Positions 24,480 through 34,530 are shown, numbered from the stretch's first letter. The stretch is 64,000 nt of DNA from Polaribacter litorisediminis (GCF_019968605.1 NZ_CP082966.1:1661001-1725000); one strand, 5' to 3'. Made by a program: numbers and translations. The notes: a model not told the origin generated them from the sequence alone.

Positions 24480-26100
24480 ACTTCAAACTCTTTAAATTAT
24501 TCTGAATTTCCTTTTCCAAACTTTTAGATTCAGAAAATAAACTTTCTAAATTGTTTTCAAAGGTTTTCATTTTAGCAGCAAAATCCTCCGCAGAAATGTC
24601 TATATATTCAATTTTTACTTCAAAATATTGTCCTGCACTTAAACTGTAATTTTTAACTTTAATATCCTCATAAGAAACCACTACCGAAAAATCTTCTTTT
24701 GCTTCTTTGGTATTAAAAACATCAATGATTTGTTGTTCTTCGGCATCACTTAAAACCGTTTTTTGGTTTTTACCGTCTTTCACTTTGGTGCCTAAATTAG
24801 AAGCATCCACCAACACCACATCTTTGGTATTTGCTTTGTCTAAAAACAAAATACTTACATTGGTGCCCGTAGTTGCAAAAATATTAGAAGGCATAGAAAC
24901 CACGCCTGCTAACATTTTACTTTCTACTAATTTTTGGCGTATTTTTTTATCAATTCCACTTTGAGCAGTTATAAAACCTGTAGGTACCACAATGGCTGCT
25001 TTACCAGTTGCGGGTTTTAGGGTGTGCATAATGTGCTGTATAAACAACAAATAAATTGCCATAGAGTCTTTCTTGCTTTTCGGAATGTTTGGGATTCCTG
25101 CAAAAAAGCGGTCTTTGTTGGCTTTGTTATCTAAATCTGCGCTGTAATCAGAAAAGTCTAATTTAAAGGGCGGATTCGAAACAATATAATCAAAGGTTTC
25201 TAACTGTCCGTTTTCTTGTTTATGATACGGACTTAAAATGGTATTCCCTTGAATAATATTTTGGATAGAATGTACGAGGTTGTTTAAAATTAAATTCAAA
25301 CGCAACAAGGCAGAGGACTTTTGAGAAATATCTTGCGAGTAAATGGTACATTTTTCTTCGCCAATGGCATGTGCAATATTCATTAACAAGGTTCCAGAAC
25401 CTGCACTTGGATCATAACAGGTGGCATTATTTACATTTTTGTCTGTTACCAAACAAGCTGCCATAATTTTTGCAACTGCATGAGGTGTAAAATACTCTGC
25501 ATATTTTCCGCCAGCATTGGTGTTGTAATCTTTAATTAAATACTCGAAAATAGTAGCGAAAAAATCGAACTTCTCTTCAAAAATTTGCTCAAAACTAAAG
25601 CTCACTAATTTATTGACCAAGGCTTTGCAAAAAGCATCTCTGTTGTCTGTTACGTATTTACTAATATTCTCGAACAATACTATACGTTCTCCACCTTGTG
25701 TTAACACTGAGAAAATATTATTATTTGCTCTGGCAACATCTAATAAGGTTTCATCAAAAATATCTGCAAATTTGTCTTTGTTTTGTTGCTCAAACAAACG
25801 TGATAGTAAATTTTTAGGCGCAATTAAAGCCGTGTTTTCGCTAATTTGCATACTTAATAGTTCTAACTCATCATCAGAAAATTCTTTAAGCGCATCATCT
25901 ATATTTTCTGCTTCGGCTAATTTGGGTTCTATTTTTTTAAGTTCATATACATATTTATCATTCAAGAATTTATATAAAAATACTTGGGTGATAATTTTAA
26001 ATTCATTTCCATCATTGCCTAAACCATAATTGGCACAAACGCTTTTTAAATCGTCTATTAATGCTTTGGTTTTGGTTTCAAATTGTGCTGTTTTTGTCAT
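24472..26100 (-). CDS. hsdM: Type I restriction-modification DNA methyltransferase
   Basis: N6-adenine methyltransferase of 542 residues. The N-terminal HsdM helical domain (1-140) precedes the SAM-binding DPSAGSGTLLMNIAH near 230 and the catalytic NPPF in DYIVSNPPFKLDF near 308. The C-terminus is helical (coiled), for contact with HsdS. It lies 22 bp after the rhuM-fic gene and overlaps hsdS. Confidence 0.95.
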   Translation of the reverse strand: MTKTAQFETKTKALIDDLKSVCANYGLGNDGNEFKIITQVFLYKFLNDKYVYELKKIEPKLAEAENIDDALKEFSDDELELLSMQISENTALIAPKNLLSRLFEQQNKDKFADIFDETLLDVARANNNIFSVLTQGGERIVLFENISKYVTDNRDAFCKALVNKLVSFSFEQIFEEKFDFFATIFEYLIKDYNTNAGGKYAEYFTPHAVAKIMAACLVTDKNVNNATCYDPSAGSGTLLMNIAHAIGEEKCTIYSQDISQKSSALLRLNLILNNLVHSIQNIIQGNTILSPYHKQENGQLETFDYIVSNPPFKLDFSDYSADLDNKANKDRFFAGIPNIPKSKKDSMAIYLLFIQHIMHTLKPATGKAAIVVPTGFITAQSGIDKKIRQKLVESKMLAGVVSMPSNIFATTGTNVSILFLDKANTKDVVLVDASNLGTKVKDGKNQKTVLSDAEEQQIIDVFNTKEAKEDFSVVVSYEDIKVKNYSLSAGQYFEVKIEYIDISAEDFAAKMKTFENNLESLFSESKSLEKEIQNNLKSLKYE

Positions 26101-26122
26101 GCTATTTATGTACTTACTTTTT

Positions 26123-27100
26123 TTAATTGATTCTATTTCTGTTTAACACGCTAATCACTAAACGAGTAACGGTTTTCATTTCTTCTGGCTTACTAGAAGC
26201 TATAAAAAGCGTTAAACTCGCTAAAGTATCGTTGCTAATTATGGGTTGGTTATCGCTATTAAAAAGCAGCTTATTTTGTTGTAAAAACTTTAAAAAACAA
26301 GCTGCTGCAATCCGTTTGTTTCCATCTACAAACGAATGATTTTTTACTACAAAATATAAAAGCATGGTTGCTTTTTCTTCTATGGATGGATAAAAATCGT
26401 CTTCTCCAAAACCTTTTCCTATTTGAGCAACAGAACTTTCAAAACTTTTATCTTTTTCTTTTCCAAAAACATCCGAATCAAATTCGGTAAGCATTTGGTT
26501 AATTAATTCTTGATACTCAATTAAACTAGGGTAATTTGCTTCTTTAGTAGTGAACCCTTTTGCATCTAATTGTTCGTGATCATAATCATCTAACAAACTT
26601 AAACCCTTGGCAAAAACTGTAAGCCATTGATTGTCTTCCGTTTTTTCCTCAATAGCTCTACTTAAAATCTGAATACCACTTTTTAAGACTTTTACTTCTT
26701 GCTCTTTTTGATCTAATCGTTTTTGATTAATGGCATAACCTTGTACTAAGTAATCTTTTAAAATACTGTTTGCCCATATTCTAAATTTTGTGGCTTGTTG
26801 TGATTTTACTCTGTATCCAACAGATATAATAACGTCTAGGTTGTAGTATTTTACTTCTTTTGATTGAACTTTTCCCTGTATAGCTCCATGTTGAGTGGTG
26901 TGTGCAAATTTTGCACATACCACTTTTTCATCTAGTTCTTCTTCTTTAAAAATATTACGAATATGCCTACCAATAACTGTTCTGTCTCTTTCAAATAAAA
27001 CAGATAACTGCTCTTGAGTAAGCCAAACAGTTTCCTTTTCAGATTGAATACTTACTTCAATTTGATTGGTACTAGATTCGTATATAATTATTTCATTCAT
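26123..27100 (-). CDS. RhuM-family protein with C-terminal Fic/DOC domain
   Basis: A 325-residue two-domain protein. The N-terminal half matches the virulence-associated RhuM family (VWLTQEQLSVLFERDRTVIG near 25-45, GYRVKSQQATKFRIWAN near 110). The C-terminal half is a Fic/DOC domain with the active-site motif HSFVDGNKRIAA near 258 (HxFxDGNKR intact), which can transfer AMP or phosphate to target proteins. RhuM genes are common passengers in type I R-M loci. It sits between hsdR and hsdM in the same direction. Confidence 0.88.
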   Translation of the reverse strand: MNEIIIYESSTNQIEVSIQSEKETVWLTQEQLSVLFERDRTVIGRHIRNIFKEEELDEKVVCAKFAHTTQHGAIQGKVQSKEVKYYNLDVIISVGYRVKSQQATKFRIWANSILKDYLVQGYAINQKRLDQKEQEVKVLKSGIQILSRAIEEKTEDNQWLTVFAKGLSLLDDYDHEQLDAKGFTTKEANYPSLIEYQELINQMLTEFDSDVFGKEKDKSFESSVAQIGKGFGEDDFYPSIEEKATMLLYFVVKNHSFVDGNKRIAAACFLKFLQQNKLLFNSDNQPIISNDTLASLTLFIASSKPEEMKTVTRLVISVLNRNRIN

Positions 27101-27151
27101 TTTATACCATTTATCAGCGAGCGCCTTTTTTACAATCTTTTTTCTTTTCCT

Positions 27152-30100
27152 TTAAGCAACATAGCCATTATATTCGTTGATATATTCTTTTACTAGAATA
27201 TTATTAATGCGTTTTACATCGGTTGCATTGATGTTGATGTTTTGTTTATTTTTAAATTGATTGATCACCAAACGCATCATCATTTTTTCTACATAACTTT
27301 CATTTTCTAAAATTTTAGCGTTTTGTAGAATCTCATTGTCAACATCTGACTTTAATCCTTTTAAGGCTTCAAACAATTTACGCTCGCTATCGGTTAACGG
27401 ATCTTTTTCTAATAAGCGTTTATGAATACGTGCATACTTTGCATCATAATCGTATTTCGCTTTTAAAAGTTGATTTTCTCTTTCTAACTTTTTTGCGGCA
27501 TCATAAATTTTATTTAATTCTTTGATGTTGGCTTCCATTTCTTCTTTAGAAACTTCACTTAAATTTTTCTTCTTAAACAAGCGTTCTAACTCCTCTCGTA
27601 GAGAAATAAATTCAGGGTCTTTTTGATCGAAATTACCACCCAACATTTCACGAGTTTTACCTAGTATATCTTTTAACTCGTCTGCCAAAACCATTTCTTC
27701 CTCTTTTATTTTCGTAAAGGCAAAAATGATATCTTCTAAAGCCGTATTTAAAATATTGTTGGTTTCGAGGTTGTTTTCTAGTGCTATTTTTTTGTTGATG
27801 AGTGCCAAACGATCATTCGTTATTCTTGATAAAACCGCTAATTTTCTAAAATCTAGTTTTTCTAACAATTCAAAATTACCAGACAAACGGATTAAATTAT
27901 AGAGTTCTTTAGCGTTGTTTAAAACCTTGGCAATTTCTCTAATTTCTGTACGATCATTAATTTCTGTTATTTGCTGATTAAATACTTCTGCATTATTGGT
28001 ATCAAACTTAAAAATAACATCTTTTATTTCTTCGATCTCTTTTTCTATTTCTTCGGATGATTTAAACAGGTTCGAATAATGTTGCATTTCATCGCCCAAC
28101 TCACTTTGCAACTCGTTAAAATAATCTTGATTTGTTTTATCGAACTCTTTTTGAATATCAGCAAAATCGACCACAAAACCATATGTATGATTTTTATACG
28201 TTCTGTTAACTCGGGTTAAGGTCTGCAATAAATTGTGCGATTTTATTTTACGACCAATGTATAATTTCTTCAATCTTTTGGCGTCGAAACCAGTGAGTAG
28301 CATATTGTACACAAAAAGTAAATCGATGTTGCCTGCTTTAAAATCAGACACCCAATCTTTACGATCTTGTTTGGTGCCAACATCGTGCAAAATTACAGTA
28401 GCCTTATTTACTTTACTTTTCTCTAAACGCTGTTTTCCATATTTTTCTGGATCTTCTGCTGCTTGTTGAAAGTAGGTTTCTGGTTTGATGACATATTTTT
28501 TATGAAAGATTTCTTGCATCATTTTAGCTTGATCCGAAGAATCACAAACGACCATTCCGCCAATAGTAGCATCATCCATAGAAATTCTTGCTTTTTCCAA
28601 ATCCTGAATGATATAATTAAGCATCGGTTCTACAAATTTATGGTGTGCATAGATTTTCTTTTTATCTGCATCCCCTTGCAATACTTTAATTTGCTCTAAA
28701 GTTTCTTGAAGTGTTAGTTTGTATTTGGTTTCTATTTCTTCACGAATTAAGCGTAAGGTATATCCATCTTTAATGGATAAATTATAGTAATATTTATGAA
28801 TATAATCGCCAAATAAGGTTTTAGAATTGTACTCTTTGCCTAAAAGTGGCGTTCCTGTCAATCCTATTTTAATAGAATGTTTGTCTGCTAATTCTAAATT
28901 TGCTAAAAAACTTCCTTTCGGATTGTAACTTCTATGCACTTCATCTAAAAAGAAAATACGCTGAACATTTAAATTGTAATCGTTGTTTTTAATCACATCA
29001 GGATCGTCTTTAAACTTCTGAATATTAACAGCCGTAATTTCTGCTTTACCTGAATTGTTATGAATTACGTTGGTCGATTTAATATCTCTTGTAAAAGCTT
29101 CTCTACTACTAATTTTATGCACAGTTAATCCACGAGAAGTAAATTCTTTTGCAGCTTGATTCAACAAATCAATTCTATCAACAATAAAATAAAATTTAGG
29201 AATGATATTTTTTTGCTGATAGTAATCTGTTAAATGTTTTACATTAAAATACGCCAAGGCAGTTTTACCTGAACCTTGTGTGTGCCAAATGATCCCTTTT
29301 TTAATTCCGTTTTCTAACTTATTCTCAATGGCTTTTGTTGCAAAAATTTGGGGGTAACGCATTACATGTTTTTCCAAACCATTTTCTTCTTCTACATAGG
29401 CAAAAGCATATTGTAAGATAAATTGCAAACGTTCTTTCTGGAATAGCGAAGTACTTATGGAATTTGTGGGTGTATTTGGATTTTTATTGGAGGCAAATTC
29501 TTTTGAATTTTTAATACTGATAAGATTGTTGTCTTGCAGTACAAAGTTTTCTATTTCTTGGGATACTGGAGATAGAATTTTATTTAAATCAAACTGTTCT
29601 TCTTCTCTAAAATAATTGAATATTGGTTTTCTGTAATTTGTTGTGCTATAAAAAGCACCTTCTAGCATTTGAGTATCATTATCACTATATGGCATATTGT
29701 TAGAGAATACCATTAACTGTGTTAAGTTGATAAACTTTCTGAATTTCTTATTCTGAAAACGTCGTTGCATTCTTTTATGTTCTGCTAAAATTCCATCTCT
29801 GTTGTTTGGTTTTTTAACTTCAATAAAAATTAATGGCATACCGTTTATTAAGAGGATAATATCGGGTCTAAAATTATCCTCGTCTTTTTCATAAGGTAGT
29901 TCTGTAACTATGTGAAAAGAATTGTTTTCAAAATTCTTAAAATCGATGAGTTTAATTCCAGATTGATCAATCAGTTTCTTATAAAAAGCTCTTCCTAAAT
30001 CTTCGTTTTCTAAGGTGAGCGAAATTTCTGTATAAAATTTTTCAGCTTCTTTTTGAGAAAGGTTTGTGTTTATTTTTTTGACTTGTGTGTAAAAAATATC

Positions 30101-30220
30101 CTTAAAAATATTAGTGCTAGTATCCCAATGTTGTTCTTTTAAAGACAGGTATTCATATCCTAGTTGGATTAAATGGAGAATAGAAGGTATTTTTACTCTA
30201 GAATCTTCGTTGAATTTCAT
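27152..30220 (-). CDS. hsdR: Type I restriction endonuclease subunit
   Basis: Motor and nuclease subunit. Numbering from the ATG at 30,220 (an upstream TTG at 30,241 is less likely), a PD-(D/E)xK nuclease is seen as RPDIILL (Asp ~120) and FIEVKKPN (Glu ~134, Lys ~136). Then come helicase motif I HTQGSGKTALAY, motif II FFLDEVHRSYNP (DEVH), motif III GLTGTPLLG, motif VI LLQTLTRVNRTY, and a long helical C-terminus that binds HsdM/HsdS. About 1,022 residues, full length. It is the first gene of the operon hsdR, rhuM-fic, hsdM, hsdS, small gene. Confidence 0.95.
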   Translation of the reverse strand: MKFNEDSRVKIPSILHLIQLGYEYLSLKEQHWDTSTNIFKDIFYTQVKKINTNLSQKEAEKFYTEISLTLENEDLGRAFYKKLIDQSGIKLIDFKNFENNSFHIVTELPYEKDEDNFRPDIILLINGMPLIFIEVKKPNNRDGILAEHKRMQRRFQNKKFRKFINLTQLMVFSNNMPYSDNDTQMLEGAFYSTTNYRKPIFNYFREEEQFDLNKILSPVSQEIENFVLQDNNLISIKNSKEFASNKNPNTPTNSISTSLFQKERLQFILQYAFAYVEEENGLEKHVMRYPQIFATKAIENKLENGIKKGIIWHTQGSGKTALAYFNVKHLTDYYQQKNIIPKFYFIVDRIDLLNQAAKEFTSRGLTVHKISSREAFTRDIKSTNVIHNNSGKAEITAVNIQKFKDDPDVIKNNDYNLNVQRIFFLDEVHRSYNPKGSFLANLELADKHSIKIGLTGTPLLGKEYNSKTLFGDYIHKYYYNLSIKDGYTLRLIREEIETKYKLTLQETLEQIKVLQGDADKKKIYAHHKFVEPMLNYIIQDLEKARISMDDATIGGMVVCDSSDQAKMMQEIFHKKYVIKPETYFQQAAEDPEKYGKQRLEKSKVNKATVILHDVGTKQDRKDWVSDFKAGNIDLLFVYNMLLTGFDAKRLKKLYIGRKIKSHNLLQTLTRVNRTYKNHTYGFVVDFADIQKEFDKTNQDYFNELQSELGDEMQHYSNLFKSSEEIEKEIEEIKDVIFKFDTNNAEVFNQQITEINDRTEIREIAKVLNNAKELYNLIRLSGNFELLEKLDFRKLAVLSRITNDRLALINKKIALENNLETNNILNTALEDIIFAFTKIKEEEMVLADELKDILGKTREMLGGNFDQKDPEFISLREELERLFKKKNLSEVSKEEMEANIKELNKIYDAAKKLERENQLLKAKYDYDAKYARIHKRLLEKDPLTDSERKLFEALKGLKSDVDNEILQNAKILENESYVEKMMMRLVINQFKNKQNININATDVKRINNILVKEYINEYNGYVA

Positions 30221-30241
30221 AGCAAATGAATGTGCCTCCAA

Positions 30242-31005
30242 TTTAAGAAAATTGCTTCATAAAAAAACTAATTTAATAAAATAAAGCAATCTTTTTAGGA
30301 TATCTCTAATTATGTGAACACAGAGATACAGATTGTTTAAGGAGTGTAAAAAAAGAATAGCCAACCATATATACTATAAACCTCTTAAAATGAATATCTA
30401 AAGGTTTAAATTTTGCTTAAATAAAACAAAAGGGTGTCTCTTAACTTTTAAACGGCAGTTTATTTCCTAAATAAACTACCCTATTTGTATTCAAATCAAA
30501 ATAAGGAAACTGCCCCATTGAATTTGGTGGTAAATTTTTAATTTATATTGCAATAGTTTTTTAAAATTATTGCACTAAATAGCTATCATGTGTTTTGTAG
30601 TAACAGATTACTCATAGTTCCATAGCCTTTCCCGAATTTCTGTTTGAAAGCGTTATTGCAATATTTATTTTGCACAGTAACCCCAAAAAGCTAAATTTGT
30701 AAGGGTAAAGGCAGTAAATTATTTAAAGCACGAATCTAATAGGATGATAGGCATTTTAATCGAAAAGAATTCCTCGATGCTCTGCGTCAGGGTTTCCGTT
30801 GAAATTGTCATTCCCGTGAAAACGGAAATCTAAATAATAGAATTTTGGTTTTTGACTTTTTTATGTCAAAATGCAACAAGCGAAACCTGCAGGTAAGCAG
30901 TTACCTTTATGGCTCTGCCTCGAGGAGAGTTCACTTTAGATTTTTTTTCTACTTCTTCACAAATTATTAACCTTTCTAAAAAGTTTTATACCTAAATTTG
31001 TTTAT
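30242..31005. other. 764-bp gene-free junction of island and core
   Basis: No credible gene. It holds an inverted pair GGCAGTTT...GGAAACTGCC (about 30,452-30,515) enclosing a GTTTATT hairpin, and a CATTCCCGTGAAAACGG-type repeat near 30,811 similar to dispersed flavobacterial repeats. I found no copy of the tRNA-Leu 3' end here by eye. Confidence 0.55.
30993..31000 (+). promoter_or_regulatory. Promoter -7 box at the carboxypeptidase-like-domain gene
   Basis: TAAATTTG fits TAnnTTTG and ends 5 bp before the ATG, which would give a nearly leaderless mRNA. Confidence 0.45.
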
Positions 31006-31812
31006 ATGCAAAGAGCTCTATTCATTCTGTGCTTATTTTTAAGTTTAAGTGCATTTTCTCAAAAAGATAGTATTCGTACTACAATTTTAAAAGGTCAAAT
31101 TATTCATGCAGAAAATAATACTGCATTAAGCGCCGCTCATGTTTTAAACCTAAATACGGTGGAAGGAACAATAACCAATGAAAAAGGTTTTTTTGAGCTA
31201 CCGACAAAAGTAAATGATACTATTTTAGTCTCTTATTTAGGGTTTTCATCTATCAAACTAAAAATCACAAACGATTTATTAAAAAGCGGAAATGAGCTAG
31301 AAATTGCACTCTTTGAAAAACCTGAAGAAATAAGAGAAGTGATTATAAAATCTACCAATTTAATTGGTGTATTAGAGATTGATATCAAACAAGTTCCTAA
31401 AGACCGATTTACGAGAATTCATATCAACGGTTTGCCGCAAACTTACGAAGTTGGTAAGCCTAACAAAAATGATTTCTCCTCTCCTATTGCTGCGTTGTTT
31501 CAGCCCGTAGATTTTTTATATAATTTATTCGGAAAAAAACCAAAGCAACTAAAAAAATTACAAAAGCTTAAAAAAGAAGATAATTTGCGTAAAATGTTAG
31601 CGGGTAAATTTGATAGAGAAGTAATGATGGAATATCTACAAATGGATAGACAAGAATTAACGGAACTATTATCAGATTGTAGTTACTCTGAGTATTTTAT
31701 AAAAAAAGCATCTGATTTACAAATGATTGAAGCGGTATTAGATTGTTACGAAAACTATAAGGCTATGAAAAAAGGAAAAATTGAACGCAATAGAATTCCT
31801 GAAAAAAACTAG
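31006..31812 (+). CDS. Exported protein with carboxypeptidase-regulatory-like domain
   Basis: A 268-residue envelope protein. A signal peptide (1-18, ending SLSAFSQ) is followed by a CarbopepD_reg_2 beta-sandwich (LKGQIIHAENNTALSAAHVL ... EKGFFELPTKVNDTILVSYLGF, residues 28-90), the domain that also opens TonB-dependent SusC-type receptors. The rest is helical and lysine-rich with no barrel. Related flavobacterial proteins are unstudied. It starts a new core region after the island. Confidence 0.82.
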   Translation: MQRALFILCLFLSLSAFSQKDSIRTTILKGQIIHAENNTALSAAHVLNLNTVEGTITNEKGFFELPTKVNDTILVSYLGFSSIKLKITNDLLKSGNELEIALFEKPEEIREVIIKSTNLIGVLEIDIKQVPKDRFTRIHINGLPQTYEVGKPNKNDFSSPIAALFQPVDFLYNLFGKKPKQLKKLQKLKKEDNLRKMLAGKFDREVMMEYLQMDRQELTELLSDCSYSEYFIKKASDLQMIEAVLDCYENYKAMKKGKIERNRIPEKN

Positions 31813-31956
31813 TTTTTATTATAAATTCTTTGCGCTATACTAATTTTCCAACGGGATGTTCCAAAAAAGAGCTTTAATGACTTTTTTATAATTGAAAAGA
31901 GCCAAAAACAAATATGCTTTTGACTCTAATCAACTATTAAAACTAACTAAATAATA

Positions 31957-32085
31957 TTAAAATACGGTGGTAATATATTTGTAATTATATCTTCTTCTAG
32001 AATTCCAAGTACTTCTCTTTGATTGAAAAATCTCTCCAGAATTATTATTTTTTTTCTCTTCGTTATTGGTGTCTTTTGACTTCAT
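31957..32085 (-). CDS. Small basic protein, 42 aa, hypothetical
   Basis: An ATG-initiated frame: MKSKDTNNEEKKNNNS at the start, then a basic, aromatic tail (FQSKRSTWNSRRRYNYKY). The composition differs from random AT-rich sequence. No promoter match is evident. It lies in an otherwise gene-free 1.2 kb; function unknown. Confidence 0.4.
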   Translation of the reverse strand: MKSKDTNNEEKKNNNSGEIFQSKRSTWNSRRRYNYKYITTVF

Positions 32086-32697
32086 TATTGATTGTTTTTG
32101 TTTCTTATAAGACGTATATTAAATTGATTCGTTACAAGTTTTTTTTTGTTTAACACAATTTTAAGAAATAACGAATACCAAAAAAATGATGCAAAATTAA
32201 ATCTCTATATATTGATGAGTTCGTACCCTTTCATATCAATGAAAACAAACGTCACGAAAGCTGTAATCTATTTTTCACCTTCTTATACCGAAAAAATTAT
32301 CGTTTTCTTTTGCGGTAATTTTAAACAATAAAAAGAGAATATTAGGGCTAAAAAAAAAGCATCAGCGATTTACAAATATGTTCTTCTGGTGTATTCTTCT
32401 TATCGAAAAAAGAAATGATAAAATCCATATAAAATTCCATGAACCACACCTTATTGGTTCAAAAAATAGAAAGTAAAAAGTCTAAAATAATGCTAAGAAT
32501 GGGCATTTATAAATTGGAGGAATTTAAAGACAGACATTCTATACATTTCATCAAATACCGCCGTAATAAATTGTTGCTTTTCGCTTACTTGTTATCAAGA
32601 AAATTACTGTAACGAAGGCTATGTCCTTTATTTTTAGTTCAATTCAGCAAAAATAATTTAAATCATACTACCCTATTTTAAAATTAAATGGATGTAA
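32086..32697. other. Gene-free stretch between two small frames
   Basis: About 600 bp without a convincing frame, terminator or repeat. The only longer frame (32,146-32,331, plus) has random-like composition. Confidence 0.5.
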
Positions 32698-32751
32698 CTT
32701 ACTGTTAATGTTACTGTTAATGTTACTGTTACTGTTACTGTTGCTGCTGTT
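32698..32751 (-). repeat. Hexanucleotide tract (TAACAG/TAACAT) at the end of a small gene
   Basis: On the minus strand, five CAR codons pass into TAACAG TAACAG TAACAT repeats. The first TAA is the stop of the small gene at 32,735, so changes in repeat number fall at its 3' end. Confidence 0.7.
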
Positions 32752-32884
32752 CTTGTTTTTTAGTTAAGGTATTACTTAAGGGCGTTTGCTCTTGATTTTT
32801 AAAGACACTTAAAACAACCTTTTTATCCGTATTTGGGATTTTTTTTTCTAAATTAATTTTTAATGATTTTTTACTAGTATTCAT
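32735..32884 (-). CDS. Small protein, 49 aa, hypothetical
   Basis: The frame begins MNTSKKSLKINLEKKIP, continues with KKVVLSVFKNQEQTPLSN and ends in a glutamine run. A perfect TATATTTG promoter box lies 15 bp upstream, which supports expression. The short leader-like LKINL start recalls precursor peptides of Bacteroidota, but there is no modifying enzyme nearby, so this remains hypothetical. Confidence 0.48.
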   Translation of the reverse strand: MNTSKKSLKINLEKKIPNTDKKVVLSVFKNQEQTPLSNTLTKKQEQQQQ

Positions 32885-32898
32885 ACAAAAAATTTTAA

Positions 32899-32906
32899 CA
32901 AATATA
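32899..32906 (-). promoter_or_regulatory. Promoter -7 box of the 49-aa gene
   Basis: Minus-strand TATATTTG, the exact preferred form of TAnnTTTG. Confidence 0.5.
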
Positions 32907-32944
32907 CAATTGCAAAAATAAAGTGACTTTTAAAAATTAGAAAA

Positions 32945-32981
32945 CCTCACAAAAGATGAAATAAGTTCAACTTTAGTGAGG
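32945..32981 (-). terminator. Terminator after sucC
   Basis: CCTCACTAAAG pairs with CTTTTGTGAGG (one mismatch) and is followed by TTTTC, 32 bp past the sucC stop. Confidence 0.7.
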
Positions 32982-33012
32982 CTTTAAAACTAAATATATT
33001 TAAACTTTAAAA

Positions 33013-34212
33013 CTATGATGCTTCTAAAACTTCTTTTACTTTATCTGCAGCTTCTTGAAATTCTGTAGCTGAAATAATTTCCATTCCAGAATTATCAATT
33101 AACTCTTTTGCTTCTTTAGCGTTTGTTCCTTGTAATCTGCATATAATTGGAACATTAATTTTGTCTCCCATATTTTTATAAGCGTCTACAACTCCTTGAG
33201 CAACTCTATCACAGCGAACGATTCCTCCAAAAATATTGACTAAAATTGCTTTTACGTTTTCATCTTTTAAGATGATACCAAAAGCAGTTTCCACCCTTTG
33301 TGCATCTGCAGTACCACCAACATCTAAAAAGTTAGCAGGCTCTCCACCAGATTCTTTAATTAAATCCATCGTTCCCATCGCTAATCCGGCTCCGTTCACC
33401 ATACAACCTACATTACCATCTAAATCTACATAATTTAAACCAGCAGCTTTTGCTTCCACTTCAATTGGGTTTTCTTCACGTAAATCGCGCATTGCAGCAT
33501 AATCTCTATGTCTATACAATGCATTTTCATCTAAAGAAACTTTGGCATCTACCGCCATTATTTTAGAGTCAGATGTTTTTAAAACAGGATTAATTTCAAA
33601 CATTGAAGAATCAGAACCAATATAAGCTTTGTATAAATTCATCACAAATTTGGTCATTTCTTTAAAAGCCACACCAGACAATCCTAAATTAAAAGCTATT
33701 TTACGAGCTTGAAAAGGCATCATCCCAATTAAAGGATCTATTTCTTCTGTAAAAATTAAATGCGGTGTTTTTTCAGCCACCGTTTCAATATCCATTCCAC
33801 CTTCAGTAGAATACATAATCATATTTTTACCCGTTGCTCTATTTAACAATACAGACATGTAATATTCATCTGGTTCTTCGTCTCCAGGATAATATACATC
33901 TTCGCAAATTAAAACCTGATTCACTTTTTTACCTTCTGCAGAAGTTTGCGGAGTAATCAACATCATTCCAATAATTTCATTGGCAATGCTTTCCACCTCT
34001 TTTAAGTTTTTGGCTAATTTAACTCCTCCACCTTTTCCACGTCCACCAGCATGCACTTGCGCTTTGATAACGTGCCAACCAGTTCCGGTTTCTGCGGTTA
34101 ACTGTTTTGCAGCATCAACAGCTTCTTTATGGTTACTGGCTACAATTCCTCTTTGAATTCTAACGCCAAAACTATTTAAAATTTCTTTTCCTTGATATTC
34201 GTGTAAATTCAT
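33013..34212 (-). CDS. sucC: Succinyl-CoA synthetase (ADP-forming) beta subunit
   Basis: Couples succinyl-CoA cleavage to ATP formation in the TCA cycle. The ATP-grasp N-terminus MNLHEYQGKEIL, HAGGRGKGGGVKLA near 51, and the C-terminal CoA-ligase GGTADAQRVETAF, NIFGGIVRCDRVAQG near 318 are all present. 399 residues. The alpha subunit gene sucD lies 13 kb away with the same promoter box, so the two are co-regulated without an operon. Confidence 0.97.
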   Translation of the reverse strand: MNLHEYQGKEILNSFGVRIQRGIVASNHKEAVDAAKQLTAETGTGWHVIKAQVHAGGRGKGGGVKLAKNLKEVESIANEIIGMMLITPQTSAEGKKVNQVLICEDVYYPGDEEPDEYYMSVLLNRATGKNMIMYSTEGGMDIETVAEKTPHLIFTEEIDPLIGMMPFQARKIAFNLGLSGVAFKEMTKFVMNLYKAYIGSDSSMFEINPVLKTSDSKIMAVDAKVSLDENALYRHRDYAAMRDLREENPIEVEAKAAGLNYVDLDGNVGCMVNGAGLAMGTMDLIKESGGEPANFLDVGGTADAQRVETAFGIILKDENVKAILVNIFGGIVRCDRVAQGVVDAYKNMGDKINVPIICRLQGTNAKEAKELIDNSGMEIISATEFQEAADKVKEVLEAS

Positions 34213-34530
34213 CTGTATCGTGTTTTAAACGGAAACAAAAATACAAATTCAAAGAAGAAGTTTATAAGTTTTTTCATAAAATTATTACGGGTTAAAAAAC
34301 AGCTCATTACCGAGCATTTCCCTAAGATAGTTAGAGCGCTTTTAATCCTATTTTAATCAACTGAAATAATTTTAAGAATTTATTAACATTTATAGATGTT
34401 ACATTTCTGCAACAGGCATGTCTTTATATTGGTCCTTTCTACTATATATCAAATAAATTTTATTAAAAATTTCATTTTATTCATGATAATAATTTGAACA
34501 ACATTTTTAAATCATTCCTCCAATGTTAAT
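34213..34530. other. Upstream region of sucC and candidate small transcript
   Basis: Holds the sucC promoter (TATTTTTG on the minus strand at 34,236-34,243). Towards its right end AACATT...AATGTT can form a hairpin just before the isolated terminator. Confidence 0.5.
34236..34243 (-). promoter_or_regulatory. sucC promoter -7 box
   Basis: TATTTTTG, identical to the box in front of sucD (48,021-48,028), 24 bp before the ATG. Confidence 0.55.

Noticed and set aside
30242..31005. Right attachment site matching the tRNA-Leu 3' end
   Set aside because: No copy of the tRNA terminal sequence seen by eye; a proper alignment is needed.
32146..32331. 61-residue plus frame
   Set aside because: No promoter, no recognisable feature, typical of open frames in AT-rich spacer.
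32698..32751. Possible CRISPR-like array
   Set aside because: Simple hexamer tract without spacers; no cas genes in the window.
32735..32884. Lanthipeptide or radical-SAM RiPP precursor
   Set aside because: No core peptide motif and no modifying enzyme or transporter near it.
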